Assembly: GCA_905250075.1 (NCBI GenBank)
Contig: CAJNOP010000132.1
Coordinates: 201,610 to 265,609 of the forward strand
Reading direction: 5' to 3'
DNA length: 64,000 bases
DNA from: Rotaria sp. Silwood1
Taxonomy: Eukaryota; Rotifera; Eurotatoria; Philodinida; Philodinidae
Within the stretch, counting starts at the first letter, position 1; every line of letters starts with the position of its first letter. Shown piece after piece: positions 1-15,000 of this stretch. The notes under the pieces were generated by a model. That model had not been told where the DNA came from. It saw only the letters and a list, made by a program, of their open reading frames with translations, and did not search any database. The position numbers and the translations under genes were made by a program.

Positions 1-434
1 TTGAAACTATTCAATTCAATCATGCATAACGACTAGCAGAAGATAATATTCAATAATAGTTTCTATACTGTTTCAATGCATAAATCCTATAAAGTAATAA
101 GAAATAGATCATTCTATCTATCTATATTAAGCGGAAATAGGGAAAGATGTTTGGCTTATGCAATCTTCATAAGTTTTTCCATTAGATTAATGATATAGTA
201 TTCAATCGAAAGGAAAAAAAAAAGAAAAGAATTCAACTATGTCAAATAGTATGTTTCCTTGATTGCTTTGAAATGTTTTTTTTCAAGCAAAGATCCGTTG
301 CTGATTTATTTCAATATGTCAAACCTTGAAACTATTGCAATCGTATCTTATTTTTTTCAAAAAAATTTATATGTAAAACAAAAATATTTCTTTTTAAATC
401 AATTTATGAGAAAATATTCTATTTTTTTTTTTAG

Positions 435-1472
435 GTATTCCTTGTAATCCATCGATTGATACCTGTGGTTCATCATCTCTTACAACTTGCTCATCGTCAT
501 CATCAACATGTACGTGTCTTTCAACAAGTTCTCTCGTATCTTATTCGGATTCATTCTATTGTGCTGATACAATGAATTCAAGTAATTGTCGTATATTTCC
601 AACACGTTGTGTAACATGGTGTAATTCAACAACAAATAATTTATGTATTTGTCCGATAAATACATTAAAAATTCAACGAAATAATTTATATGTTTGTGAA
701 TTACTACTAAATTCATTTAATTGTTCAACTAATGATAGTATACGTCGTTGTCCACTTGGACAAATTTGTCGAAATGCACAATGTACTGATGATATAATAA
801 CAACAACAACAATAACAACGTTAACAACAACGCAAAAAAATAGTTCCAATGAGTAAGTATAATTATGAAAAACTTATCAAAAAAAAACAAAGAATTTTTT
901 TGAAATTTTTTAGTTCACTTGATCAACGTCTTCGTATAGCTCTTGGTGTTATTGCTGGTCTACTTGGTACATCGGTACTTGTTCTTTTAGGAGTATTTTG
1001 TTGGTTACGTTTAAGAGAAAAACAACGTCGAATAAAAGTAGGAAAATCATCATCACCATCATTATCTTCATCAACATCATCACTTTATATTTCACCTATT
1101 CAACAACAAGATGAACACAAACAACAACAACCACAAGAATTTCCTTCATCAAATATAATTTATCAATTACCTTTTGATAATAATTATAAAAGATTTACAC
1201 CTATTTATCGAACTGATTCATTTCGTCAAGCTGTTCTTTCAGGTCATAGACGAACAAGTCAAACTATTGAACATATATCAACAAAACGAGATAGTTTTAT
1301 TGAACAATCATCATATTATAAAGATGATATAGGATCACCTATTTATAGTACAGTAGAATTTATTGTTCCACAAGAAACAAAAAATTATCGAAATTCAAAC
1401 AAAATCAATAATGATCTCTATCAAGTTATTATTCCATCATCATCATCAACAATTCTTACTCATTCTGTATAA
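435..1472 (+). CDS. Cys-rich single-pass membrane protein, 5' end not resolved
   Basis: Two exons are visible: 435-852 and 914-1472, joined by a 61-bp GT-AG intron that keeps frame (AAT GA|T TCA). The first exon codes a Cys-rich ectodomain (about 13 Cys, including the spacing RRCPLGQICRNAQC), then a Thr-rich stalk. The second exon begins with a hydrophobic segment (IALGVIAGLLGTSVLVLLGV) followed by basic residues, so a type I membrane protein with a Ser/Gln-rich, Tyr-containing cytoplasmic tail is likely. The exon at 435 follows a T-rich acceptor, so at least one more exon lies upstream. A phase-compatible mini-exon at 239-248 (ATG TCA AAT A) exists but gives no signal peptide, so the true start may be outside the window. 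I do not recognise the family; the layout suggests a surface receptor or adhesion protein, which is inference. Confidence 0.75.
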
Positions 1473-4459
1473 TTATATTCCATAAATGAACAATAAAGAG
1501 TGATGTTTTTTCTTTTTTTTGTCATTGTTTTAATATAAATATATATTATAGAAAAAAGATTTCAGATATTCATCGATTTTATATATAATAATCTAATTTT
1601 ATGTCCTTGAAATTCAAGAAGACTTATTTCTTATTAATTCATATTTTGAAGTGGCAAAATGAGTAATAACTTTTTAATTTGCATATACTTTGATTCTTTC
1701 AATGATGTTTAACTTCTAAAAATAAAATAAAGAATTGAAATAGAAATTCTAGATTGAATTCTTGTTTATGAATATGATTTACTAAACTATTTTTTATTGA
1801 AAAAATTAATAATTTTAATCATACGATTAATTATTGAGTTATACTGATAGACAAGAATAATATGTCATCGAACGAATGACAATAGGAAAAAAAAGTAGAA
1901 ATTCAAATATTGAGATCATTGATACATTGAACACCTTGTCATATATAATTATTCTTCATTCAATATATATTTCGATTTATAAATTATTCTATACTGTTAA
2001 CACATGTTAACAATTAATGATATTCATTGTGGTATATTGTATTGTGTGTGAAAGGCAAATGAAGTATAACTATCATACTAATTCTGCAATGAACTTTCAT
2101 TTCACGGTTATGTCTATCATGGTGAAGAGGCGTTACTAAAATGTCTGTCACGGTTCGTATTGGTTACTTTGTAATGTTTTGTTACGATCGATGATGAACC
2201 GTTGCTAAATTGTCTATCGTGTCTGGAACTGTCCAAATGTCTACTTCGATACTTCAACATTTGTTTTACATCGTGTTTCACAACATGAAAATCAACATAT
2301 TAGTTTCATTAATTTTCCTCATTTTCATTCCACGATTTTCATTATTCCGGAAAAAGGTGTTAGCGCAATTCCTGCGGAATTAAACTATGACATATAATGG
2401 AGCTACTGCTATGGTAAAAAAAGGAGATTAATTAATATATGTTTCGGTTTATGAATTCCCACCCTACTGTTCATGCATGTCAAGGTTGAAAGATATTAAT
2501 CGTAATATATCGTAGTGAGTGTGAAAGCAAAGCAGTGGATAACTATCATACTATGTAATTCCACAATGGACTTTGATCTCGTAGCAACACCTCTGATGGA
2601 GGGAAGTCGTTATTAAGATGTCTGTCACGTATGTATGTATATTCCCATATAGTCAATAATATTTTAGATAAAGTAACAATATCATCTGAAATGGATGACT
2701 GATGTATGTTCAGTAAATAAATACACTTTGAAAGTTACTTTTACTTGATTCTGTTCATCATCTCAATGAACTTTTTCCTTCTTATTTCAATGCATACTAC
2801 TTTTGTATAAAATTTAAAAATTTTTAAAAACTCATTACTCGAACTATTTCAATCAAATAAATACTCATATTGGTATTTTCAAACCTTTGTTTCTATTCTA
2901 GGTGATATGATATTAAGAAAAAATAACTCATAAATGGTAAAATCTAAAATAATTTTTGTTACTTTTACTGTTCAGGCTATATTCAATGGTAAAAATCGAA
3001 TCAATATTCTTCAGTTTAGAGTGAAAGAAAAATTTAACTCTAGCGATTCTCTCGAATAATTGAGTTAATTTCTCATATTATTTTCTAACATTAGTACTAT
3101 ATCTAATTTGTAATAATATAATAAATTTGATCAATATCTTTTATTTACTAATACTACTCTTGTAACTATATAATGAAGTTAACGACAACTGAGTTGATGA
3201 CTTGTCTTCGCCATCATTAACAACCATTCGATCGATCATCAATACGAAACAAGAAAAAAAAAATGATTTGCATATCATTGAATCATTGCACTATTCATAA
3301 CATAACATACATTTACCATAAACTTAAAATAACTGAGCATTTTAATGTCATTGTTCACTTGAACGGAATAAAAAAATTTAAGGATGAAGAAATAAGGTTA
3401 TTTTGATAACACATTGTAGAACTTGAAGAGAATAAGCTTGAATCATAACATATATCAAATCATAATAACAGATGCATGATTTTTTGTCTTCTTGTCTGTC
3501 GAATGAGTTTGTTAATTAGAAATCTATAGAACTACTACTCACTTGTTCGATTTCTGTATTCTTTTTGTAGCATACAAGCAATAGCAGCTTCAGTGCTATA
3601 GCATAATTCATTTAATATCTATTGACCGTTCAATGAAAATCTTTAGACAAAATAGAGAGATCTCAAAATGTGAATGTTTTAGTTTAGTAAAATAGTTCAC
3701 TATTAAATCTTCGTCCATGAATTAGTAATATGATTATAAATATTCTTAGACTATTATGCAAAATACAAAAAAGTGATTACTAAACATCTTATAGTGTTAT
3801 CACTAACGAGCGGACTACCGTACCTGTTGTAATCCTCCGTTTGAATTTATATAGAATCTACAAAAGGGCTCGGTAAGATTAGAGAAAGCTGAAACAGATT
3901 CGTGCCTATCGGCTTTTAAAGTCGAGTTTTAACCGTTTTATTGAATTTTTGACCCATTCAAAAGTATTTATTGAAAAATCAAATAATGGAATTTCCAACT
4001 AAAATTCAGCCTATAGATAGATGCAATGATCTCTAGAGTGTCCTGAAAGTTGTAGCCCGAAAAGAAAATTCAATATGAACATGAAAAAATCGAATTTTCT
4101 TTTATGATTACAGAATCGTCTTAAAATTAAAGAAATGTTTTTTTACCCAGAGGGAAAATGTCCACTGTAGCGGAACTTCGTAAATTCACTCAATTGTTAT
4201 TTCTTCCTTCTGTCTTGCACAGTCTGTTGACATTCTTCGTGACAAGCATCATATGTAATTATTTGATCGTGTTCTGTTTTTTTTTCTTCCGAAATATTCG
4301 ACGCAACGATGACTGCTTACCAAACTCTCAAATAGAACGTAACGTGCTTTATAACGATTCTTGCCAATAGTAACTCATATTATTACTCCCTCTTCACCAC
4401 ATTAGTAGAATTATTGCAAAGAGACTAATACATTCTCTGAAAATGCTTCAAAGAAAACG
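1473..4459. other. AT-rich intergenic stretch with a degenerate repeat
   Basis: No convincing coding exon on either strand. It holds the diverged repeat listed at 2033-2630 and otherwise simple AT-rich sequence. A 70-codon open frame at 4158-4370 has no recognisable domain and runs through a T-tract, so it is not called. Confidence 0.6.
2033..2630 (+). repeat. Diverged direct repeat, two long copies plus a third short copy
   Basis: About 120 bp at 2033-2155 recurs in diverged form at 2500-2630. Shared blocks include a 'gtgtgaaag' start, a 'ataactatcatacta' block and the end motif CGTTAYTAARATGTCTGTCACG. The end motif also occurs a third time at 2200-2221 with a few changes (other copies 2131-2152 and 2608-2629). 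No open frame spans it. It looks like the remains of a tandemly arranged or nested non-coding mobile element. Confidence 0.6.
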
Positions 4460-6723
4460 CGATTGCAATATACCGATCTAAGAATCGCCACAGTGCTACG
4501 TGCCTCTCAAGCGAATGAGTGCCGACGCTACGATTCAATTGTATGCTGTTGAGGTAACGATCATACAAGTATTTCGAAACGATGAAACTGTACTAATAGA
4601 AGCCGTTTATTGTTTTCCTATTGAAGAATAAGCAGCCGTGCATGCTATTGTAGCTCGTATGAACGATCGCAAAATTGTTGCTCAATTAAAAGAGAAGCAA
4701 CATGCTCAACATGAACATAATAAAGCTCTTCGCGAACATCATGATGCTTACTTGCTAAAAAAAAATAAAGAATCCATGGAGAATTTTATCATCAACGCTA
4801 GAGCTCTACCACCTAGCCAAGAATGTCATAGAATGATTTCGTATGCTACCAAACTAGATTCCGTTCAAAATGGAACAAAAATTTGATTTATACTACAGAG
4901 TATGTTCAATCAGTTCCATCTACAATTGAATTTCATTGTCATGCGAATAAAGTTGAAACATCGGGCGTTAGTTCGACGTCTCATTCGATTCAAATAGATT
5001 TTAACCAGGAAGATATCTATCTCATTGAATTTGCTCAAGAAAATACTCATCTGGACAGAGATATAATTGTGAATATGGAGTTATCTGAAAATCGATCGAA
5101 TACAATTGTTGCTGTTGAGTCCGATGCTATCATGGCATCGTTCACTCCAACTGAATAAGATTGTCGACTTGCAATGAATGATAGAAACATTATCAACGAA
5201 TTTATCTTCGTTGTTGACTGTAGTGGATCAATGAAAGATGAGAATAAGATTGGGTTAGTTCGTCAAGCTATGTTACTCTGCCTTAAAAGTCTTCCTATCG
5301 GTTTCCATTTTAATATTATTCGATTCGAAAGTCGATATAAGAGCTTGTTCAATGATATCACAGTTATTTACAATGATAAAAATGCTAAAGAAGTTGAATG
5401 GCTCATCAATCGCATGAATGCTGATATGGATGGTACTGAACTCGTAAATTTACATTAGTTTTGTAAAAGAATACAGTGAATTTGACGAATCATTTCATTT
5501 AGTAATCGCTTATTCGTTGACTTCAACAGAACTCTCCAGATCAAGATCATGCACGTCAAATTTTTCTTCTCTCCAATGATGAAATTTCAAATGTCAATCA
5601 ACTACTAGATTTATGCGATTCCATAGCTACTTCAACTAGCATTTTTTCATTTGGTTTAGGTCATTCACCTAGTTGTTCGCTTATCAAAGGTCTTGCTCGT
5701 ACAACGATCGGTCGTTTCGTATTTATTCCACCGGGTGAAAATGTTGATGTATACGTTGGTGAACAGCTGAAGAAAGCTCTGCAACCATCTATTACAAGTG
5801 TTCAAACAAAGTTGAATCTTGGTCAAACACTCACATCAATGTTATTCCTACAAATGTATCACCTGTCTTTATTAATGATTGTCTGATTGTTTATGTTCTT
5901 ATCAATGACGACAAGTTAACATTGTGTAGAATAGGCTCAAGTCAACCGAATTCCAAATGTCAGCGATTCAGAAATGATTGCTCGACTAGCTACCAAAGAA
6001 TTCATTTTGAAATTGCAATATTCTAGATTTTCTTTATCTACGAAGAAGGCTATGGCAAGTTTATGAGAAAGTCAATGTGAAGAACAAGATCAGCAGAAGA
6101 TGGCAGCATCGAATGATGAAAGTGTAGTGACAAAAAAAAACAATAAAAGACGACATCGTCAAGATTTCACTCAAACACAATATTTTAAGTCCGTACACAG
6201 CTTTCGTTGGCATAGAACCATGTGTCGATGCAAACAATGCTAATAAAATCTTAGGCATAGTGCTTATACAAATATTAGCCGATAATCAATATTTGAAATA
6301 CTTGAACACATTTATCTCTCAAATGCATCATCAGCAATACAATATGCCGAAGCTCTCCAGCGCTTTCAGTAAGCGAGACAGTCTTCAAAAAAGTCTCATG
6401 ATGCTACTCATCAAGTTGAACCGGATGATTAAGATATTGTTCGTCACATAATCAATCAACAGAAATATAATGGGCTGTTGAATGTTCACACGAAGCTTAT
6501 TGAGCAGCTGACTGACAAAACATTGTCAAAATTTCAACAGTTAAAAAATACAGAAGTACTTATTTCAGCCATTATTGCCATTGTACTCGAGACAGGTTTT
6601 GCGTCATTTTCATCAATGTGGTATGGTGTAGTACAAAAAGCACGCAAACGTCTTCTTGATACGCTCGACCAAGACAACGAGAAATTTGACATCTTACTCG
6701 AAGATATTCGAAAGCAACTATAA
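4460..6723 (+). pseudogene. Decayed VIT + von Willebrand A domain gene (VWA5A-like)
   Basis: Translated pieces in changing frames line up with the VIT-VWA architecture of VWA5A-type cytosolic animal proteins. The VIT domain lies at about 4497-4870 (VPLKRMSADATIQ..., then KIVAQLKEK) with an in-frame TAA at 4629. The frame then changes near 4870-4883. The VWA start with the metal-site motif DCSGS is at about 5205-5230, after another in-frame TAA at 5156. A stop at 5456 and a frame change follow, then the rest of the VWA fold from about 5554 (RQIFLLSNDEISN), where the usual TDG of the metal site reads SND. A short block with LSPYTAFVG lies near 6180-6215, and a C-terminal block at 6478-6723 contains SSMWYGVVQKARKRLL. 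At least three stops and four frame changes make it non-functional as a whole. The pieces are still easily recognised, so decay seems fairly recent or the gene was duplicated and lost. Confidence 0.85.
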
Positions 6724-9081
6724 ACAATTAAAAGTCTATTAAATGAATATATCAAAATTTATTAAACTAGCTAGAATAAATAATTGGTGATAATTAAAAA
6801 AATAAATAAATGATTTCATTTATTGCTTGATCGAATACCGTTTATCATGTGACAGACGTAATGTTGAAATAGGTCAAATAATAGACATCACCTTTCTAAA
6901 ACTTTATTCGATACTTTTTCATGTTTTCTTCCAATATTATTTCATATACAATAGTTATTTAAAATGATCTTCTTCAACTGAAAACACATTAATCTATAAT
7001 TATCGCAATATTGAAAAAACACTTTAGTTACATAATCTGTTTACAAAACATTGTTCAGAAAGTAATCGATGGAATGCAAGTTCACAATAGAAACAGTATA
7101 TCGCTGTGTATAAGGCGAACTCAAACAGTGATATTCCATATAAAAAATATCTTTTGACAGATTTGATTCCTGATGAAGTAGTCTCAGATCATGTAGGCAG
7201 AGTCGTTTATTTCAATGTCATTCATTGATCGATCAATTAATATTTGGTTTTTGTGAATGAAGCTAAAGAACTATTTGTTCTATATTGCAGTAATTTCATC
7301 AGTCAACCACTTCCAATAAAAGAACCACACGTTGTTATTTTGTTCAAAAACAGCAGGATATGTAGTTTGGCGGAGATTCGAGTCTCACTCGACTTTTCTC
7401 TATTGTAATAGAGGTTATGATATAATGAAGTGTTAAGTTACTTCCTTAGAGTTTCCTTCACTTCCCACGTAAAAAAATAAAATAACATCATGGCATATTC
7501 TCTCTATGTGACATTGGCAGATAGTAGCATTTTTCTCCCACATTCGTACTGCTTAATGACTCAACAGAAGTCATTATAAATGACAAACTTGTAAAACAAA
7601 ACTCATTAATACTTATTGCAACAATCTAGAATCACTGCCGCTTCTCTATTATCAGTCGTGTAATTTCATCCACTAAATCTCAAACTTCAATACGACGAAC
7701 ATAATCTCAATATTTGATTATCCAGAGAAAAAATGATCAAAATATCAATTCCTATGTCCTTTAACTGACACGGCAGCTCTACTCGGATGGTTTACACACT
7801 GAGAATGGATAATCGGTTTACCGGCTTTTTGTTCGACCCCGGCGACTATGTAGACTGGTTAATTAATAGAAATTTCTGGCATTTTTAGTGTCATTATACA
7901 TATATGAAACAAGAGGAAATAGATGAAAGATTTCTTCAATGAATTATCTTCTTTGTCATGGGTAATTTCATTGATCTGTCGACAGATTCTAGTGATAAAT
8001 ATTACCAAAACTTTTTAAAACTAAACTTATTTTTTGCATGCTTATAAGAAATTTGGTGAATCTCAATAATATGTTGATCTAAAAATGAGGTAGCATCATT
8101 TTGTAATTTCAAATCAATCTACAAAATACAAAAGCGTCAACAGCATGATCAAAATGATCTGAACGTAACATAAGATTTCAATTAAAACAATATCCATTGT
8201 TTTAAATGAAAAAAGAAGGTCATTCTTCTCAAGATGAATAATATAATCCACAAGAATTTACTGTTATTGTATATAATAATTTAATCCCTTGCTCATATTT
8301 TGCAAATGAAGCAGTGAGATGATTAAATAAATTCTCGAACAGTAAAAGTGTCAAACATATTTAAATATTACATCATTGATATTTTATTCACGTTCATATA
8401 AATTAATTGACCTTGAAATTTTTTGCATAACCGCCAACATTTGTTAAGTGTCATCTAATATGAAAATCTTCTGCTATTGCCGGAAAACACTATGATTTTG
8501 TTAGAAAACTTAGTTTTAAATCATCCTCTGACATTATCAACTAAAATATTACAAGTAATTAATTTATAAGCTCTCGAAATATATTTAATCGATGCACTAG
8601 ATGTCACTCTTAGTTGAATAATTGATACGAATTAGGCTAATAAATTCATTTTTATTGAAAAATAACGATCAAATTTCAATTAAACTAGTCTCTTTTTTAT
8701 AATCATTCGAAACTTTATTTTCAATAATAAACTTTACAATCATCGATATGTTTAATTTGTTGTATTTAATCAACCAATAAGATAAATCTATCTCTCCTAG
8801 AGATAATCCCATCGCTTTCTTTCTTTGTTCAACTTAAAGAAAAAAAAAATCGAATATATCATCATACTATTTAATTATATTCTCTTGAGAACAGTAAGAT
8901 ACTTCATTTTTCTTTTCTTCAATATAGACATATGAAACCTTTTGTTTGAATATATATATGATGAAACCTTTATAATTTTATTGATTTCTCTATCAACTTA
9001 TTATAGATTTATTTGTTAGTTTTATTTTTATTTCATCTATTTCTTGTGTTCGATTGAAAAAAAGAAGAAAAAAAAATCATC
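6724..9081. other. Intergenic, no gene seen
   Basis: AT-rich sequence without a supported exon, repeat or RNA gene. The right end (about 8800-9080) is the upstream region of the Rbfox gene and includes pyrimidine-rich and poly-A runs. Confidence 0.6.
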
Positions 9082-12000
9082 ATGCTCTTACACAATAATA
9101 CAATTGCCACTGCTGGTTTTCTCTCAACGACAGAATCTCCATCGTCAACAACAAGTGTCTATTCTCATCAAACAAATCTACCAACAACATCAACAAATCA
9201 ATATTTTCAAAATTTTCCACCACCTTGGATTCAACAATATAATAATCAACGATTATTTAATCAACAATTTTTTGTACGTATATTATATATAATTTTATTG
9301 TTTTGTTTTGTTCTTCAAATATTCATTCTTACAGGAGTTAGAGATATTTATCAACAGGTAATCATTTTTATTTAGTGTCGCTTCTTTTCTATCTTTGCTT
9401 GTTATATATGTGTGATATATATATATATATATTCTAACAAATTTTTTGAGTCTTATCACAAATCAATTTTTTCAGGAGAGATAATGTCTGATGATGATAA
9501 TGATGATGGTGGTGATGGTAAGATAGTTTGATATTGTCTCTCTCTCTTTTTTCTTTTATTGTTGATGTCATGGTTGACTACCTATCATCCCATATCAACT
9601 GTCTTGCACATGTATATTTATATCGTTTTTTTTTGTTAAAGCACTTGATGCAATTATTCTACACAGAAAAAATCGCATGGATTAATAGTCCTATTCGATG
9701 TAGTGTGACTATTTATTTTTTTTTAAATGCATGTATAAGAGCATGTCAATTTCTTTTATCCGTATAGGTGTACAGCATGAAGTTAGTTTTACTTTCTATG
9801 AATGAGGATGATATGCATGTATGTATGTTATTCTTTTCTTTTTTTTCTTTTCTTTTTTTAATACGAATCAATGTCTATCGGTCAAATTCAGTTGATAAAT
9901 AAACATAGAACATGAGTGTTCATTTCAATGGTAGAGAAAAATGATAACCTTGTTTGAGCAGTAATTGTCACATATAAGTATACGACGACAAGGTCTGTTT
10001 ATGTGATACGTGTCAATTGATCAATTTTCATAGTAATCCTTGTTTGTGTCACGATCATCATCAATTTTTTTTTCTTTGACAGAAATTTTGATTCGTTTAT
10101 AAGATATGTTTTTTTTTTTTACGAATCATTGTCGTTTATATTTAGAGAAAATAGTGAAGCCTATATTTAGAATCATTTCTAGTGAAAGCACATGTTTTGT
10201 ACGAATACGAATAATGACGCATGTATTCGTTGATTTGATATATGTAAAAAAGGAAAATACGAAAAAAGAAACCAGAAGAAAAACCCGATCATATATACAA
10301 CGTGCACATCTACACAATTGGCTTTGTTAACAAAAGAAAGAGAATACAAAACAAAAAAAAAAAAAGAAAACTATAGAAAGAGTCTTCGTTACAAGATGTA
10401 ATAAATGAAACTTCTTCACTACCCACAAATTGCCAAAACAATAGATAGAAAGTGAGAACAAAAAAAAAACGAGTATAGAAAAGAAAGAAAAAGAGAAAAA
10501 AAAAATCATATTTCATATCTTTGATTATTTCGTCGTTTTGTTAATCGTCGTTCTTATTGTTGTCTCCATCGATTCTCATAACACGCTCATCACACGAGTC
10601 CAATAGGAGACAAAGCAAAAGATTGATAAAGAATAAGAAAAAAAATAGGAAGGGGGGGAATGTTTCGTTGTTATTATCAAACAAAAGAAGAAACCTACCA
10701 GTGTGATCACTCAATCGAACCAAACTTACACATCATTTAGAACGACAAGGAGAAAAAAAAAAGACTAAAAAGTGTATGCGCATATCAAATCGACAATAGT
10801 ATACGAAGACTCTTCTCACTTGGCTCGTTCAGTTAATCTTCTCTTTTCTATCGATTACGTGCATACAACAACCACACGACTACAAATGTTCGACAGCGTG
10901 TCGTGAATAAGCAAGAAAAAAAAGAAAAAAGAAACGAGTCTACTACATTGAAACAATCATAAAATAATCATATTTTCGTTGTGTATATGTGTGCATCTAG
11001 TTCACACGCACGTCACCGAACCCAACCGACATGTTGTTAATTGTAAGTGCATGTTTGTAAAACTCGAGGGAGGACAAGAAAAAAAAAAAAGACTTTCATC
11101 TCGTAATCGAGATATTTGAATTCTATTGTTTTTGATTGTCTCACGATTTTATTGTTCTTATGCTAGCAACTAACTCATCTTGCTCTATTTGTCTTTTTTT
11201 TGTTTTATGTATTTTATATGATAGTTATAAAAAATATGTTCAATTTTTCATTCTTTTTGTTTTTTCTTCGATTTATGTTTTTGTTATTTTTCATATTTAT
11301 CTATTTCATTATTTAGAGTCCGACGATGTTAGCAACAGCTCCATCACATAGTATTAATAATAATCGAAGTAACAACAATACGAATACAACTAGTCCCACG
11401 ACAACACTTCTTACAAAAAATGATCTTATCGCTTTTCATCATCTTCAACAACAATTTGATGCATCATCATCCAATTCGGTATGAATATTAAATATAACTA
11501 TAAAACTACATGACTTCCGGCCATATGTTCAATATATACAATGACTTAGGCCATTTTTATTCGTTATGAATTTTATCCATTTGGTTTTCTTTTAACATCC
11601 TAATTAGATGAATGACTAGATGGTAGAGAAAAGAAGATAAGAAAGAAAAAAAAAAGGACGATACGAGCAAAAAAAGAAAGAAAAAGTTCGGTCAACAGGC
11701 AATATTTAGATGTATGCGATCAATTGATTGAAGAGAACAGTTGAGCATAATGAAAGCATCTGCTCAAGTATATCAATGTATTTTATAGTGAGAAGAACTA
11801 CAATTAGTCGGTCATTCGCTTACTTGATCCGTCTGTCTGTTATATTTATCTTGAGATCGACCGGATAAAAAAGTAACGAAACGGAAGTTATTTTATAGCA
11901 ACAGACAATATCTTGTCTTGTCTCTTTCTCTCTCTCTCTCTGTCAAAATCAAACTTATTAGTACAATAAGTCAAATAGACGAAAAGAGCAATGAATACAT

Positions 12001-15000
12001 CTTTTGATTTTATAAAAAAAAAAAAAAAGAAGTTTGTTCATGGGATATTTATCTATGCAAATAATTATCAAATGTTTAGATTTTGCTCGAAAATTTGTTG
12101 GCATATATATTATTAGCAATTGATAGATGATAACAAATATATGTATTATTTGGTTGGTTAGGAAGATATCTACGTATTAAGAAAAGAAGAGAGAGAAAAA
12201 AATAATAAAGGCAATGACAATATCGAGTATTCTGTTTAATATATGATAGCAACAATAATGAATAGAAAGAAAAAAAGGAACTAGTAACATCACCAAAAAT
12301 TTTCCTATATATATATATATATGTCTGTCTCTTGCTTTTTTTGTAGGAGACACATGATAATACGTTGCACATTTTTCTATAGATATATGATCGAAGAGTG
12401 ATGATAGCATTCTCTTTTTTTTTTGTGTCTCTCGTTTTTTTCTTTCCTAACAATGGTGTATATTCGTTCTGTTACCATTAATGAACGAGAATGCTGACCG
12501 AATTTTGTTTTCTGTTCTTTCAGTTTGTCTGTCTGTTGTATTATATTGATGCCACTGCTATCTTTTCCTCTCCACCCATTTTCCCAATATAGATCGTCTT
12601 TCTTCTTTTTTCTTTTCTTTCTTCATATTAGTGCGAGCAATGAGATATATGAGAACATTCGTCTTCTCCTATTGATTCCACGAGTTCTTTTTTTTTTTTT
12701 TTTTTGTTGTTATTATTGTTGGTGCTATATCTACGATGTTATATTCATTTCTACCATCGGATAATTATTTGACATTAAATGTAAGTTTTTTTGGTTTACT
12801 AAACATTTTCTTCTTGTCTACATATGTTAAGTCAACTGATAACTAATGTTGAAATAGGGTGGAGAATATAGGATGATTTGTTTTCGCATCAAAGATCTTT
12901 TCGAAATGCAAATATATATATATATAGTAAAAGAAAGATCATATTCCCGGAAGCACATTAAATTAAAGATTAGAAATGCATATAAACTAGTTTGATAGAA
13001 TAGCTTAACAAGGCTAGATATGACAATAAATAACTATCAAAAAATTTTTCTTTCCTTTTTAGCCTTTAGTACCAACATTATTAGCAGCTGCAGCTTCATC
13101 ATCATCAGGTTCAACAACGACCAATAATACTACGGGACCATCATCAACAATAACTAATGGTACATATTCATCTCTATCATCTTCAATGGACTCATCTACA
13201 TTGGTTACAATTCCTAGTCAACATCATTCATATGCTTCTACAAAAATGAATAAAATATCCAATCTTATAATTGATTCAACATCACATTTACCAAAAATTG
13301 TTAATGTATCATCATCACCATCATCAATTATTGAATCAACAACGAACAGTAATACTAATACTAATACTACTACTAATAATAATATTATACAATCGTTATC
13401 TCCAAATGATAATGTATGTAAAAAATCTTTAAAAAAAAAAAACAATACATAATTTTAATTATTTAAGATTCAATCAAATTCTTGTTCATCTCATTCACCT
13501 CAATCAACAAGTACAGTAACACCAAATGGTTCATCATCATCATCATCATCATCATCAATACATAGTTCTAATACAACACACAAACGATTACATGTATCAA
13601 ATATTCCATTTCGTTTTCGAGATGATGATCTTAAAGCAATGTTTGAAGTAATTAGAAAGAAAATTAAAAGATTATTTTTTTTTACAAAAATTTTCTTTCG
13701 ATTTAGCAATTTGGTGAAATTATTGATACTGAAATTATTTTCAATGAACGTGGATCTAAAGTATGTCGAAAGAAAAAAAAAAAACTATAATATTTTTTTT
13801 TTGTTTTCAAATATTGACATTAAAACAAAGTGACTTATATTCATTTATTTAATAATTATTAAATATTTCAAGTTAATTAGATTTTCTCTTTGCATAGAAA
13901 CTATAAGATTATCTTCTGTCGATTTTCATTTAAAAGAAAAGAATATTATCTTAATTTTGCATGAAAATTTTGTTAAAATAGAATATTCAAAATTTCTATA
14001 ATGATTAAATGAATTATTAAAATTAAGATTTTCTTTTTTTTTTTTTATTTGTCATATTTTACTTGATCATAGTTCGAAAGAAAAAGCCACAACTTGACTT
14101 GTCAAGTGGAAGAAAAGAATAGAGATTTTTTGATTATATTAACTAAATAATCTAATAAAAAAAAAAAATGACAAGATGATTTAAATAAGAGACAATACTA
14201 TTTCAGCTTAGAAAAGTGAAATATGTTTTTTTTTTTTCTTTTTCTCTATAGAAATGTTACAGTAAAGATTCTATCATAATAATTAAATATGAAAGCCGAG
14301 AAAAATTTTATTAAATTCTTTTGTTTTTATGTAGGGTTTTGGTTTTGTAACATTTGCGTCTAGTGATGATGCTGATACTGCTCGAGAAAAATTACATGGA
14401 GCTATTATTGAAGGACGTAAAATTGAAGTATGTATATGAAAGAATTTTTTCAATTAATATTCTTAATAATGTTTAATAATTACAAAACAAGAGTATATAA
14501 AGAATAAAATCTAGTTCATCTCTCTTCTTCTAGTTCTTTTTCTACTACTACTACTATGCGTGAATCAATATATATATAGGAGGTAGAGATAATGATACAA
14601 AAAAAAAAAGGCAACCAACTATTACACTCTCTATTACTCTTTTTTTTTTATTACTTCAAACAACTGTTTTCGTTTGCATGCCTGTTCTCGTGGCTGCTTG
14701 TTCGTCTTTTTCTACATTGATCGATTGTTTTCTAATTTAAATTAGACAGAAAATTGATATAATTAAATCAACAAATAAATAAGAGAGCATGATAATATTC
14801 AACTATCAAATGCAAGTTTAACCTTTTGGCTATAGCCTTTAGAATTATTACTTAGTTCAATTTGTGTTTTCTATATGTTGTTGTCTATTTTTTTCCTGTT
14901 ACCTACGTTCGAACTAAATTAGATTTAATGTATTTTTATTTTACAAAAAAAAAAAAATCCGATTCTCAGCGCATGATGCATGGTTGTTCGTTCATTAAAA

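Noticed and set aside
4158..4370. 70-codon frame just upstream of the VIT-VWA pseudogene
   Set aside because: Hydrophobic Phe run from a poly-T tract; does not resemble the N-terminus of VWA5A-like proteins.
7370..7410. GATTCGAGTC, similar to a tRNA B box
   Set aside because: The T stem does not pair with a 7-base loop, and no acceptor stem or D arm can be found at proper distance.
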